Below are positions 17,699 to 26,653 of a stretch of 64,000 nucleotides of DNA, piece after piece. The DNA is from Shewanella algicola (GTDB lineage: Bacteria > Pseudomonadota > Gammaproteobacteria > Enterobacterales > Shewanellaceae). A program made the position numbers and the translations under genes. The notes under the pieces are model-generated. The model had not been told where the DNA came from, did not search any database, and saw nothing but the letters and a program-made list of their open reading frames with translations. Location of the stretch: positions 39,697 through 103,696 of the forward strand of contig NZ_BMQI01000011.1 of NCBI RefSeq assembly GCF_014648035.1, read 5' to 3'. Within the stretch, counting starts at the first letter, position 1. Every line of letters begins with the position of its first letter.

Positions 17699-19159
17699 AT
17701 GACTTGGTTTCTACTCTGCGTTGGCTTACTCATCGGTGGGTATTTTATTTACGGGGCTTTTGTTGAAAAAGTATTCGGCATTAACACCCAAAGACAAACC
17801 CCTGCTTTTACCCAAACGGATGGCGTCGATTACGTGCCAATGTCTAAAGGTAAAGTTTACTTAATTCAGTTATTAAACATTGCCGGTGTCGGCCCTATTT
17901 TTGGCCCTATTTTAGGGGCGTTATATGGCCCAGCAGCCATGTTATGGATTGTGTTTGGTTGTATTTTTGCTGGTGCAGTCCACGATTACTTCTCAGGTAT
18001 GCTATCGGTGCGTAACAATGGCCAATCGGTACCTAATTTAGCCGGTAAATACTTAGGAAAAAACGCTAAACACTTTATGAATCTGTTTGCGATTATCTTA
18101 TTACTGTTAGTGGGTGTGGTCTTTATTTCAGCGCCTGCAGGCTTACTAAGCAAATTAACTGGATACGATGCAGCTATCTTTGTAGGTGTCATTTTCAGCT
18201 ACTACTTAATCGCGACCATCGTACCAATCGATAAAATCATCGGTCGTTTTTACCCATTCTTTGGCGCGTTATTAGTGTTTATGTCAGTGGGCTTAACCAT
18301 TGCGTTAATGCTGTCATCTGAGCACACCATGTTACCTGGTTTTGTTATGGGTGATTTCTTTACCAACCTTAATCCTAACGACATGCCATTATGGCCAGCG
18401 CTGTTCATTACCATTGCATGTGGTGCAGTATCAGGGTTCCATGCAACTCAATCGCCATTAATGGCGCGTTGTGTTGAAAACGAATCAAATGGGCGCTTTG
18501 TGTTTTTTGGTGCCATGATTGGTGAAGGTGTTATCGCGTTAATCTGGTGTGCTATTGCATTATCATTCTTTGGTGGTGTTGAAGGCCTTAATGCCGGTAT
18601 GGCGGGTAACCCTGCCAACGTAGTATACGAAGCATCTAACGGGTTACTTGGCGCATTTGGTGGCTTCTTAGCAATTTTGGGTGTTATCGTACTGCCGATT
18701 ACCTCTGGCGATACCGCATTTCGCTCTGCACGCTTAATCTTGGCTGAGTTCTTTAACATCAAACAGGTTCAGTTACCAAAACGTCTTTTGTTAGCCATTC
18801 CATTATTTGCTATCGGTGCGGTATTAACTCAAGTCGACTTCGGTATTATCTGGCGCTACTTTGGTGTCGCTAACCAAACTACTGCAGTACTGATGCTTTG
18901 GACGGCAGCGGCTTACTTACTTCGTCATAATAAGTTCCACTGGATTTGTACTGTACCAGCGATGTTTATGACCTGTGTTGTGATTAGCTTTATGTTGAAC
19001 TCATCAACCTTAGGTGCAGGCTTACCCATGACAGTATCGACAGTGGCAGGTATTGTGACCACAGCAATTGTTGCCGCACTGATTATCATTAAAACCAAAG
19101 GTAAAGGTGATATTGATTCAGATGATGAAGACAACATCACTCTAGCAAACGAACAATAA
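17699..19159 (+). CDS. CstA-family transporter (short form)
   Basis: Inner-membrane transporter of 486 residues with about 12 hydrophobic segments. The CstA family includes E. coli CstA (peptides, pyruvate) and BtsT (pyruvate/proton symport). Family segments are LLNIAGVGPIFGPILGALYGP, GAVHDYFSGMLSVRNNGQS, GAVSGFHATQSPLMARC and ITSGDTAFRSARLI. It is about 230 residues shorter than E. coli BtsT and seems to lack the C-terminal part. GGGGAG precedes the ATG. Its position after a LytS/LytTR pair and a BtsR-like operator points to an induced uptake system, most likely for pyruvate. Confidence 0.88.
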   Translation: MTWFLLCVGLLIGGYFIYGAFVEKVFGINTQRQTPAFTQTDGVDYVPMSKGKVYLIQLLNIAGVGPIFGPILGALYGPAAMLWIVFGCIFAGAVHDYFSGMLSVRNNGQSVPNLAGKYLGKNAKHFMNLFAIILLLLVGVVFISAPAGLLSKLTGYDAAIFVGVIFSYYLIATIVPIDKIIGRFYPFFGALLVFMSVGLTIALMLSSEHTMLPGFVMGDFFTNLNPNDMPLWPALFITIACGAVSGFHATQSPLMARCVENESNGRFVFFGAMIGEGVIALIWCAIALSFFGGVEGLNAGMAGNPANVVYEASNGLLGAFGGFLAILGVIVLPITSGDTAFRSARLILAEFFNIKQVQLPKRLLLAIPLFAIGAVLTQVDFGIIWRYFGVANQTTAVLMLWTAAAYLLRHNKFHWICTVPAMFMTCVVISFMLNSSTLGAGLPMTVSTVAGIVTTAIVAALIIIKTKGKGDIDSDDEDNITLANEQ

Positions 19160-19174
19160 TCTTCCCCTCATGAT

Positions 19175-19201
19175 AAAACGGCAGCCGAGGCTGCCGTTTT
19201 T
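19175..19201 (+). terminator. Rho-independent terminator of cstA
   Basis: Stem AAAACGGCAG/CTGCCGTTTT around CCGAGG with a T tail, 15 bases after the transporter gene. Confidence 0.9.
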
Positions 19202-19267
19202 GTGTGGATATCACTTTCGTTATTATACAGGTATAATATTGACAAACTTAATTAGCTCAAACGGTCC

Positions 19268-19627
19268 ATGACACAAGCAAACAACCCTCTTCACGGCATT
19301 AAGCTGGAAACTATCGTCACCGAACTTGTTGAAAAATATGGTTGGGAAGAATTAGCTTCTAGAATTAACATTATGTGTTTTAAAGAAAACCCAAGTGTTA
19401 AGTCGAGCTTAAAGTTTTTACGTAAAACCCCTTGGGCACGTGACAAAGTTGAATACTTGTACCTTAAAGCCAATAAGCTACCATTACCGCCCCCTAAAGA
19501 TGACTCTCGCAGGCCAGTAGCTCCACACGCCGCGGCGAAAAAGCCTCAAACGGTTAAAGCCCAAACCAAAAAATCAACCGATACCTCGGGTAAGCCTGTT
19601 AATGCCGATATTTGGGGCAACGGATAA
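19268..19627 (+). CDS. VF530-family (DUF2132) DNA-binding protein
   Basis: Small protein of 119 residues. The first 72 residues ([30 protein letters not shown] to [16 protein letters not shown]) are the VF530/DUF2132 fold, described as DNA-binding from a Vibrio structure. The tail (73-119) is lysine-, proline- and alanine-rich, as in a flexible nucleic-acid-binding extension. No strong ribosome-binding site is visible. The gene is followed by a terminator shared with the convergent outer-membrane gene. Cellular role unknown. Confidence 0.82.
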   Translation: MTQANNPLHGIKLETIVTELVEKYGWEELASRINIMCFKENPSVKSSLKFLRKTPWARDKVEYLYLKANKLPLPPPKDDSRRPVAPHAAAKKPQTVKAQTKKSTDTSGKPVNADIWGNG

Positions 19628-19638
19628 TCGATAAATAA

Positions 19639-19667
19639 AAAAAGTGCTGAATATTCAGCACTTTTTT
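19639..19667. terminator. bidirectional terminator
   Basis: AAAAAGTGCTGA/TCAGCACTTTTT (19639-19650 with 19655-19666), ATAT loop, with A and T runs on both sides. It serves the VF530 gene and possibly the convergent gene at 19762. Confidence 0.88.
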
Positions 19668-19761
19668 AAGTTTACGTTTCAACTATTGATGTCTTTAATA
19701 CCAATTCTTACAGTGTAAATGATTAAAGTGTTAATAATTTAACGCCCCCCGTTGAAATGGC

Positions 19762-20664
19762 CTATAACGGGAACTCAAAAATCAAACGCCATACTTTTAA
19801 ACCGCCGCCCACTTGATAACTTAATCCGAAATGATCAATTTCAATACTGTCTAAACCAATAGCCGAAAAATTAATGGGCTTAGAGAAAGCTAAAGTCGAA
19901 CCGATTTCATAAGTGTATGACGTTAGGATATTTTTACCGACGGGTGTGACAAATTTTAGTTGGTTAAAGTACCAGTGCCCTGCGACAAACATTCTCGGTT
20001 CAACCCGAATATCATCCCATTGCCAGTCGTAATTCAAAGCTAAATCAATACCGGTTTTTAGTACCGAATACCCCTCTGTGTTGTCGTTTTGATTACTCTT
20101 ATAGCCGGCGTAGTAAAGACGATTAACCCACACATGGCTATATTCAGAGGAGCCGAAACGGTACAAACTCGACAAGCCAGTAGAGTAAATACCCACATGG
20201 CTATGGGTCGAAAAGTTATGCCCGTATCCCAAATCAACGTAAGACTCTAACGTCAATTGGTCGTCGACCAGCCAATGATATTCTATGCCTGGAGTCAGGG
20301 TTAACGTACCGACGCTTTTAGGAAAGCTGCCACCAGGTAAGTCATTAAAGGAATAATCAAAAAAACCCAATGATGCCGTTAAGCGTAACTTCAAAAGGTG
20401 CTCGTCTGACTCCTCAAGATCAAAGCCTAAAGGAATATTCACCACCGCAGCGCTTTGCCCAGAGGTGCGATAGATACCGCTACCTAAATAATTGGCAAAA
20501 GCATAGTGTGATGCATCAGGTTCGGAGGTAATCTCTTCTGCGAAAGCATAATATGTCGTCAAGATGGAAGGTAAAACGAGCGCACAAACAAGCCAAGATA
20601 AACGGAAAAAACGACACGATAATAAACCCACAAGACTATGATGTCGCCTTTGATTTATCACCAT
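19762..20664 (-). CDS. outer-membrane beta-barrel protein, unknown function
   Basis: 300-residue protein not assigned to a named family. After a basic N-terminus, a hydrophobic stretch (about 22-42) ends in AFA-EE, a likely signal peptidase site. The rest alternates polar and aromatic residues in strand-like blocks (LKLRLTASLGFFDYSF, LTLESYVDLGYGHNF, IRVEPRMFVAGHWYF, FGLSYQVGGGLKVWRLIFEF), typical of an outer-membrane barrel. The start ATG at 20664 has a weak ribosome-binding site, so a later start is possible. It lies 20 bases after ribA on the same strand; a joint transcript is plausible, but a functional link is not evident. Confidence 0.72.
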   Translation of the reverse strand: MVINQRRHHSLVGLLSCRFFRLSWLVCALVLPSILTTYYAFAEEITSEPDASHYAFANYLGSGIYRTSGQSAAVVNIPLGFDLEESDEHLLKLRLTASLGFFDYSFNDLPGGSFPKSVGTLTLTPGIEYHWLVDDQLTLESYVDLGYGHNFSTHSHVGIYSTGLSSLYRFGSSEYSHVWVNRLYYAGYKSNQNDNTEGYSVLKTGIDLALNYDWQWDDIRVEPRMFVAGHWYFNQLKFVTPVGKNILTSYTYEIGSTLAFSKPINFSAIGLDSIEIDHFGLSYQVGGGLKVWRLIFEFPL

Positions 20665-20684
20665 ATCGTTATTATTCGATCTGC

Positions 20685-21293
20685 TTATTCATCGTTGAAA
20701 TGATGTTCAGACATCATATGACCAAGCTCAGTCGACTTGGTTTTTAAATATGACTCATTGTAACGATTTTTACCCACTTGTAATGGGATACGCTCAACCA
20801 CTTCAATGCCCACATCTTGCATGGCCATCACTTTACGCGGGTTATTAGTCATTAAGTTGACTTTTTCAACGCCAATTTGTTTAAGCATAGGTGCTATCAT
20901 GTCGTATTTACGCATGTCAGCCTCAAAGCCTAAACGCACATTGGCTTCAACCGTATTGGCACCTGCATCTTGTAACTCGTAAGCACGAATTTTGTTAAGC
21001 AAACCAATACCGCGGCCTTCTTGACGTAAATACAGTAAAAAGCCTTGGCCTTTTTCAGCAATACTTTGCATCGCAGATTGTAATTGGAAACCACAATCAC
21101 AGCGTAAACTGAATAAAGCATCACCCGTTAAACACTCTGAATGAATCCGGCCCAATATAGCTTGATTAGAGTCAATTTGACCAAATGTCAGCGCAACATG
21201 TTCTTTACCTGTAGCGGTTTCTTCGAAACCGTGCATATCAAACACGCCCCAGGGAGTGGGTAATTTGGATGTTGCGATATATTTTATCGACAT
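20685..21293 (-). CDS. ribA: GTP cyclohydrolase II
   Basis: First committed step of riboflavin synthesis: GTP to 2,5-diamino-6-ribosylamino-pyrimidinone phosphate, formate and pyrophosphate. The product is 202 residues, a stand-alone form without a RibB domain. Zinc ligands are C54, C65 and C67 ([20 protein letters not shown]), and the [22 protein letters not shown] and TNNPRKV motifs are present. AAGG precedes the ATG at good spacing. The upstream gap to yibL is only 37 bases, with no FMN riboswitch. Confidence 0.96.
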   Translation of the reverse strand: MSIKYIATSKLPTPWGVFDMHGFEETATGKEHVALTFGQIDSNQAILGRIHSECLTGDALFSLRCDCGFQLQSAMQSIAEKGQGFLLYLRQEGRGIGLLNKIRAYELQDAGANTVEANVRLGFEADMRKYDMIAPMLKQIGVEKVNLMTNNPRKVMAMQDVGIEVVERIPLQVGKNRYNESYLKTKSTELGHMMSEHHFNDE

Positions 21294-21330
21294 GAATTAA
21301 CCTTACGACAACTAACTGTAAATGATTTAA

Positions 21331-21687
21331 TTAAAATTTAGCTGGAGCAAAACCAGTGACTTCTGAAATGCCCATTTCACGACCTAATGCCGTCAAAGGA
21401 TGCACAACAACCAAGCCTTTAACAGACTTATTTAACTTGCCCATATCAGCTTGTTCAGCTTTCGTTAATGTGCGCTTAAAACCAAGCGTTTTTAACGCAG
21501 TACCTTCTTTGCTTAACTGGCGCGTTTGCTGACCTTTAATGCTGGCAATACGCTTAGTTACAGTGGTAATTTCTTTCTTAAACTGCATGATAACCGCAGT
21601 ATCACCGCGTTGTTCAGCCGCAACAAGCTTGCGACGAAACTTGTCTAATTTATCATTTAATGTTTGCAGTTCTTGCTTTAAATTCAT
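21331..21687 (-). CDS. yibL: YibL-family ribosome-associated protein
   Basis: Small basic protein of 118 residues matching E. coli YibL, which has been found with ribosomes; its exact role is unclear. The C-terminal half KAEQADMGKLNKSVKGLVVV and HPLTALGREMGISEVTGF is nearly identical to the E. coli protein. The N-terminal half is a coiled-coil-like helix. AAGG precedes the ATG. It is followed by ribA on the same strand after 37 bases, so they may share a transcript. Confidence 0.88.
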   Translation of the reverse strand: MNLKQELQTLNDKLDKFRRKLVAAEQRGDTAVIMQFKKEITTVTKRIASIKGQQTRQLSKEGTALKTLGFKRTLTKAEQADMGKLNKSVKGLVVVHPLTALGREMGISEVTGFAPAKF

Positions 21688-22057
21688 TTGAATACCTTAA
21701 ATACTTTGGTGTGTTTGGTGAAAGGCGACTTCATTGTGCCAATACAACACCTTTTCGGACGCAGATTATATACCCAAAACCACTCAATATGCGACAACCA
21801 AACCATGGTTATCTGAGTCAAATAACAATTTTCCTCATATTCTGGCTGCATCCTAATCGCTCATTCCCAAACAGAAATAACCTAAACGACAATTTATGTT
21901 GCTAGATTGAGCTTTAATAACGATTTTTACTTAGATAATGTCATTCACTTAACAACTCTGATTAATGGTGGAGTAATATCGACTCAACGTTAATAACGCT
22001 TACCTTAACGGTGTATTGTTACCCCTCACAACCATTTGGTTGTTTTTCATACAAGCC

Positions 22058-22095
22058 TTTGTGTTTAAATGTAAATTTTTACATTTAAACACAAA
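22058..22095. repeat. 38-bp near-perfect palindrome
   Basis: Arms TTTGTGTTTAAATGTAAA (22058-22075) and TTTACATTTAAACACAAA (22078-22095) are exact reverse complements separated by two T. AT-rich and followed by no T run, so it is not a normal terminator. It lies 66 bases before the receptor start and 12 bases upstream of the Fur box. It may be a dimer or tetramer operator. Confidence 0.85.
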
Positions 22096-22107
22096 TACCA
22101 TTGCAAT

Positions 22108-22126
22108 CTTTATGATAATCATTATC
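22108..22126. promoter_or_regulatory. Fur box
   Basis: The 19-mer CTTTATGATAATCATTATC matches 16 of 19 positions of the Fur consensus, with the perfect palindrome TGATAATCATTATCA at its core. It lies 35 bases before the receptor start codon and predicts iron repression. Confidence 0.88.
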
Positions 22127-22160
22127 ATTCGCGCCATTAATTTATATAAAGGTCGCATCT

Positions 22161-24611
22161 ATGAAATCGCTTCGTTTATCACTGCTCACTATCGCATGTC
22201 ACAGTGCGTTATTTCCTGTTTATGCTCAAGATAAGTCACCCGATGACATCATCGCAGAACCCCAAATCTCATCTGATGATTATGAACGGATTACGGTTTA
22301 TGGTCGTCAAAATCAAGTGGTCAAGAATTCAGGACTTGCAACCAAATCCGACATGTCACTCATGGAAACACCTGCAGCGGTCGTGATTGTCGATGAATCG
22401 TTAATTGACTCACAAGGCGTGAGCAATATGCAAGATTTAATACGTAATATCAGTGGTGTAACCCAAGCTGGTAACAACTATGGTATAGGTGATAATTTAA
22501 TTATTCGAGGTTTAGGCGCTAATTACACTTATGACGGAATGTATGGCGGTGCCGGTTTAAGCAATACGTTTAACCCTACAAGATCGTTAACTAACGTCAG
22601 TTCAGTTGAAGTCTTAAAAGGCCCTGCTACTGGACTTTACGGTATTGGCAGTGCTGGCGGCGTAATCAATTTAATAGAAAAAAAACCAGAGTTTGTCAGT
22701 CAACACCTATTTGAGGCAGAGGTGGGCCAATGGGACACTTATTCATTTATGGCTGACAGCACTGGAGCCGTCAGTGATGATGTCGCCTATAGGGTTGTCG
22801 CCAAAAGTGCGCGTAGTGATGGATATCGTGACCTCGGAACCGATAGAGATGAAGTGTATGGTTCGTTGAAGTTTGACTTAAGCGATGATCAAAATATCAT
22901 GCTATCTGTCGCTTACATCAACGATTCAATTCCTGTTGACTCCATCGGTCATCCTATCCGAATCTATAACGCTGACTCTGTCGATGGGAAAACAGCAGAC
23001 CAAGTTAGCGGGAAAGATCTGGTTAATGATCCTAATGGTAATGGGGTGCAACTCTCAGATGAACAGCGTCAACAACTCGCAGATTCTCTTAGTAACACAG
23101 ATGGGCAACCCCCCTATGACTTTGGGCATAATGGCTTAATTTCGCCTATGGCTAAAGATAACGAAGGCGAAGAACTTCGCTTCAAATTAACCCATAATAT
23201 TTATTTAACGGATAATCTATTCTTAAATCAGCAGTTGCAATACCGTAACTATGACACCAGTTTTGCTCGCCAAACAGGCGCCTACAACTATGTTTATTGG
23301 GAAAGAAACGGTGTCATTAACGACGATCCTCGTGCGCCACTTGTTGAAGACGACGTACTCTATCCTTATGCTGCTCGTCGTCAGGAATACCGTAAAGTCT
23401 CTGCAGATGAAGAATCATGGCAATACTTTGCCGATTTACGATACAACTTTGATATTGGCAACATTGAAAACGAATTGTTGGTGAATGCCAACTTTGAAGA
23501 TCGTACCATTCGTTTTCAGCAATATTCAATTTGGGATGCTGATTATGTATTAACGGACAACAATGGCGACGTAACATATCAAGGTTCACTTCCTTATATC
23601 TACGACATTAGAGATCCTAATTGGGGTGAAGGCGATTTTGAAGACTACGATCCATTATTGACCAGTAATTACAATAAAACCGTAGCCGCTTGGGGTGTAG
23701 GTGTACAACATGTTGGTTATTTAGGTGGTGGATTGACTAGCCGTATTGGCGTCGCATTTAATGAGATAAAACAAACTTACCAACATTTAGGTGTTGATTC
23801 ACGTTACAGCAGTAGTTTAGCTGAGCCGCAACCGGAAGCAGATACCACGGATAATGGCATAACCTTCAACTTAGGATTAACTTATATGCCAACTGACGAT
23901 ATTTCAATTTTCGTCAATCACTCGAAGGGACGTACAGCCTACAGTGTGCTCGGTGATGTAACAGGCAGTGAGGCTGACAGAGATGATTCTGAATCAATCA
24001 GCAGCGATATTGGTTTGCGTACAAAGGCATTTGACGATCAATTACTGGCGTCATTGGTATTTTTTAAAACATCACGCACAAACGTGGCTTATTCGAATCC
24101 AGATTATGACAGCAGCCAGACAACCACAGACATTGACCCCTATTTCTATGATGGTAGCGAAGATACTAAAGGGGTTGAATTAGATCTCAATGCCTATTTG
24201 AACGATCAATGGCAAGTTAACGCAAACGCAGTATATCAAGATGCACGAGACAACCAAAACCCAAATAGTAGTGGCTATGGGCAACGTCAAAAAGGGGTAC
24301 CCTACGTCACTGCAAGCACTTGGGTCACTTATGCTGCTGAGCTTGACCTCCCCGCACCGGTTTCTATTAGTTTAGGCGCTGAATATGTCGGCCAGCGTAG
24401 CACTAACTCAAGCTCATTTGGTATTCCAGACGGTTATGTGCCAAGTTACACCGTATTTGACACAGCCATTAGTTATGATGTGGAACGTTATAAAGTTCAA
24501 CTAAATATTAATAACTTACTCAACAAATCATATTACGAAAAAGCCATGTTCCTAGGTGGTTTACCAGGTGAAGAGCGTAATGCGAAATTAACGGTAACCT
24601 ACCGTATCTAA
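22161..24611 (+). CDS. TonB-dependent siderophore receptor
   Basis: Outer-membrane receptor of 816 residues for a ferric siderophore. The signal peptide ends VYA-QD near residue 22. The plug has ERITVYGRQ, METPAAVVIVDESLIDSQGV, MQDLIRNISGVTQAGNN, IIRGLGANYTYDG and VEVLKGPATGLYGIGSAGGVINLIEKKP, the pattern of FhuE/FpvA-like receptors. The 22-strand barrel ends NINNLLNKSYYEKAMFLGGLPGEERNAKLTVTYRI. There is no extra N-terminal signalling domain, so transcriptional surface signalling is not expected. A Fur box and a palindrome lie upstream. Monocistronic, with its own terminator. The ligand cannot be deduced; no biosynthesis genes lie nearby. Confidence 0.94.
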   Translation: MKSLRLSLLTIACHSALFPVYAQDKSPDDIIAEPQISSDDYERITVYGRQNQVVKNSGLATKSDMSLMETPAAVVIVDESLIDSQGVSNMQDLIRNISGVTQAGNNYGIGDNLIIRGLGANYTYDGMYGGAGLSNTFNPTRSLTNVSSVEVLKGPATGLYGIGSAGGVINLIEKKPEFVSQHLFEAEVGQWDTYSFMADSTGAVSDDVAYRVVAKSARSDGYRDLGTDRDEVYGSLKFDLSDDQNIMLSVAYINDSIPVDSIGHPIRIYNADSVDGKTADQVSGKDLVNDPNGNGVQLSDEQRQQLADSLSNTDGQPPYDFGHNGLISPMAKDNEGEELRFKLTHNIYLTDNLFLNQQLQYRNYDTSFARQTGAYNYVYWERNGVINDDPRAPLVEDDVLYPYAARRQEYRKVSADEESWQYFADLRYNFDIGNIENELLVNANFEDRTIRFQQYSIWDADYVLTDNNGDVTYQGSLPYIYDIRDPNWGEGDFEDYDPLLTSNYNKTVAAWGVGVQHVGYLGGGLTSRIGVAFNEIKQTYQHLGVDSRYSSSLAEPQPEADTTDNGITFNLGLTYMPTDDISIFVNHSKGRTAYSVLGDVTGSEADRDDSESISSDIGLRTKAFDDQLLASLVFFKTSRTNVAYSNPDYDSSQTTTDIDPYFYDGSEDTKGVELDLNAYLNDQWQVNANAVYQDARDNQNPNSSGYGQRQKGVPYVTASTWVTYAAELDLPAPVSISLGAEYVGQRSTNSSSFGIPDGYVPSYTVFDTAISYDVERYKVQLNINNLLNKSYYEKAMFLGGLPGEERNAKLTVTYRI

Positions 24612-24636
24612 TCAAAACCACTCAACACCACACAAC

Positions 24637-24674
24637 ACACTGCCTGCACGTTACTGTGCTTGGCAGTGTTTTTG
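24637..24674 (+). terminator. terminator of the siderophore receptor
   Basis: Stem ACACTGCC/GGCAGTGT (24637-24644 with 24662-24669), with an inner GCAC/GTGC pairing and a T tail. Confidence 0.82.
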
Positions 24675-24713
24675 TTTATGGTGGTATTACTTTATGATGA
24701 CGGGCATTAATCA

Positions 24714-24907
24714 ACCTGAGCTCGGGATAATAAACGCCTTTCAAACAGTCCTTTGCCCTACTAACTGCGTTGAATCGATTTACAATAGACTAGCTATTGA
24801 CGCGTCAATTCGCTTTGTTAGCAGAACAAATGACAAGCTTGAAAGTTAGTAATGATAACATGTTGATTTTTAAAAGCATAAGTTCATCCCTTATCCCGAG
24901 CTCAGGT
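24714..24907. mobile_element. MITE-like element, 194 bp
   Basis: Terminal inverted repeats ACCTGAGCTCGGGATAA (24714-24730) and its exact complement at 24891-24907 enclose 160 bases without a reading frame. Both ends are flanked by TAATCA, a likely 6-bp target duplication (24708-24713 and 24908-24913). A single end of the same family lies at 3714-3730. A non-autonomous transposon is inferred; no transposase is in the window. Confidence 0.75.
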
Positions 24908-24957
24908 TAATCAATAAAGAGGGATAATCTAATCCCCTTATTTAAGGACAGCATTAA

Positions 24958-26196
24958 ATGACCGACAGATTATTTAACTCATACACCTTACCCAACGGTA
25001 GCGTTATCCCTAATCGCATTGCCAAAGCCGCCATGGAAGAAAACCTCGCCAATGCAAAACAACAGCCTGATAGCGCGCTGTTTGCACTTTATGATGCGTG
25101 GGCAAAAGGTGGCGTGGGTTTAATGATTACCGGTAATGTCATGGTTGACCGTTATGCCATGACAGGCCCAGGAGGCGTCGCATTAGAAGCCGATAGTGAT
25201 TTAGCACCATTTACACAGTGGGCCAGTATTGCCAAACAAAACAACGCCCGAGTATGGATGCAACTTAATCACCCTGGTAGGCAGGTGTTCAAAGCCATGG
25301 GCGGTAAGAACCTAGCGCCGTCGGCTATCGCGCTAGATTTGGGCAAACATTCGTCGATGTTTTCACAACCTAAAGCCATGACTCATGAGCAAATCAATGA
25401 TGTCATCAGTCGATTTGTCACCACCGCAAGCTTAGCTCAGCAAGCGGGATTTGATGGTGTGCAGATCCACGCAGCCCACGGATATCTATTAGCGCAATTT
25501 TTATCACCGCTCACCAATAAGCGCAGCGATGAATGGGGTGGCAGTCTTGAAAATAGATCAAAATTACTACTTGAGGTCGTTAAGCAAGTCAGACAGCACT
25601 GCGGTGATAAATTTGATATCGCAGTTAAGCTTAATTCAGCTGACTTTCAACGTGGCGGCTTTGATATTGATGATGCCGAAAAAGTCATTGCTATGCTGGC
25701 GCAATATCAAGTTGATATGGTGGAATTATCTGGCGGCAGTTATGAAGCACCGGCCATGCAAGGCAGAAGTGCTGATGAACGAACCCTCGCCCGTGAAGCT
25801 TACTTTCTCAGTTTGACCAGCCAATTAGTGGCCAAGTCGACGATTCCATTGATGTTAACGGGTGGAATTAGCCGTAAAGCCATTGCCGAGCAAGTACTCG
25901 ATGCTGGTTTTGTGATGTGCGGTGTTGCCAGTGCATTGGCATTTTACCCTACCCTAGCAAGCTTATGGCAAACGCAGCCAGAATATAGCCCACAATTACC
26001 TCGGGTAGATTGGCAAAATAAGACGCTGGCGGGATTAGCCACAATGGCGATGGTTAAACGACAATTAAGACGCATGAGCCAGGGGCAAGCGCCACAAACT
26101 AATGATTCGCCGTTGTGGTGCTTAGTCGTTGATCAATTTAATACCAAACAACGCACTAAGCGTTATCGCCATCAGCTTGGGATCACTCACGGGTAA
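24958..26196 (+). CDS. NADH:flavin oxidoreductase, Old Yellow Enzyme family
   Basis: FMN-binding (beta/alpha)8-barrel enzyme of 412 residues that reduces activated double bonds or other electrophiles; the physiological substrate is unknown. Motifs are NRIAKAAMEENLAN near the FMN, VWMQLNHPGRQ, the substrate-anion-binding pair in VQIHAAHGYLLAQFLSP, NKRSDEWGGSLENRSKLLLEV and LTGGISRK. AAGGA precedes the ATG. Its last 14 bases overlap the 3' end of convergent nrdG. The MITE-like element sits immediately upstream, so its promoter may lie within or next to that repeat. Confidence 0.92.
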   Translation: MTDRLFNSYTLPNGSVIPNRIAKAAMEENLANAKQQPDSALFALYDAWAKGGVGLMITGNVMVDRYAMTGPGGVALEADSDLAPFTQWASIAKQNNARVWMQLNHPGRQVFKAMGGKNLAPSAIALDLGKHSSMFSQPKAMTHEQINDVISRFVTTASLAQQAGFDGVQIHAAHGYLLAQFLSPLTNKRSDEWGGSLENRSKLLLEVVKQVRQHCGDKFDIAVKLNSADFQRGGFDIDDAEKVIAMLAQYQVDMVELSGGSYEAPAMQGRSADERTLAREAYFLSLTSQLVAKSTIPLMLTGGISRKAIAEQVLDAGFVMCGVASALAFYPTLASLWQTQPEYSPQLPRVDWQNKTLAGLATMAMVKRQLRRMSQGQAPQTNDSPLWCLVVDQFNTKQRTKRYRHQLGITHG

Positions 26197-26653
26197 ATCG
26201 GTGGATTATCTGATTGCTGCTTCCGCGCCACAATAGCGCGGGATCAGCATTTTCTTGCTCAAACTTACCGTCAATCAATACATCAACCAATGCAACCACA
26301 GCTTGTTGCGCCTCACTTAACTCATCAAGCTGATAACCGCTCCACAGCCAAATGTCTTTGTCTGGACATTCACGCTTAACCCGCTTAACTAAATGTAAAA
26401 TGGTTTCAACATTAGCAGGGTGCAGCGGATCGCCGCCACTTAACGACAAACCACGACGTGAAATGCGAGTGTCAGTTAAATCAGCAATGATTTGGTCTTC
26501 AAGTGCTTGAGTAAATACATGACCCGAATCAACACGCCAGGTGCTTTGGTTATAACACCCTTTACACGCATGTTCGCACCCGCTAACAAATAATGTACAG
26601 CGGGTACCTTCGCCATTAATAACATCAACACTGTGATAAGCACTGTAATGCAT
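26183..26653 (-). CDS. nrdG: anaerobic ribonucleotide reductase activase
   Basis: Radical-SAM enzyme that generates the glycyl radical on NrdD. The product is 156 residues. The [4Fe-4S] motif is CEHACKGCYNQSTW (CxxxCxxC), with SLSGGDPLHPANV and DIWLWSGYQLDEL following. The length and C-terminus (WRGSSNQIIHRF) match E. coli NrdG. The start codon overlaps the nrdD stop (TAATG), so both are translationally coupled. Confidence 0.96.
   Translation of the reverse strand: MHYSAYHSVDVINGEGTRCTLFVSGCEHACKGCYNQSTWRVDSGHVFTQALEDQIIADLTDTRISRRGLSLSGGDPLHPANVETILHLVKRVKRECPDKDIWLWSGYQLDELSEAQQAVVALVDVLIDGKFEQENADPALLWRGSSNQIIHRFTRE

Larger units (their letters stand above)
21688..22160. other. divergent regulatory region yibL / siderophore receptor
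   Basis: 473 bases without a gene. The right part holds a 38-bp perfect palindrome and a Fur box before the receptor. The left part must hold the yibL promoter, which I cannot place with confidence. Confidence 0.7.

Noticed and set aside
21290..21330. FMN riboswitch before ribA
   Set aside because: The gap to yibL is only 37 bases, far too short for the FMN aptamer, and no conserved elements are visible.
22071..22083. TGTAAA/TTTACA in the palindrome as a TyrR box
   Set aside because: TyrR boxes need a 6-base spacer; here only 2 bases separate the halves.
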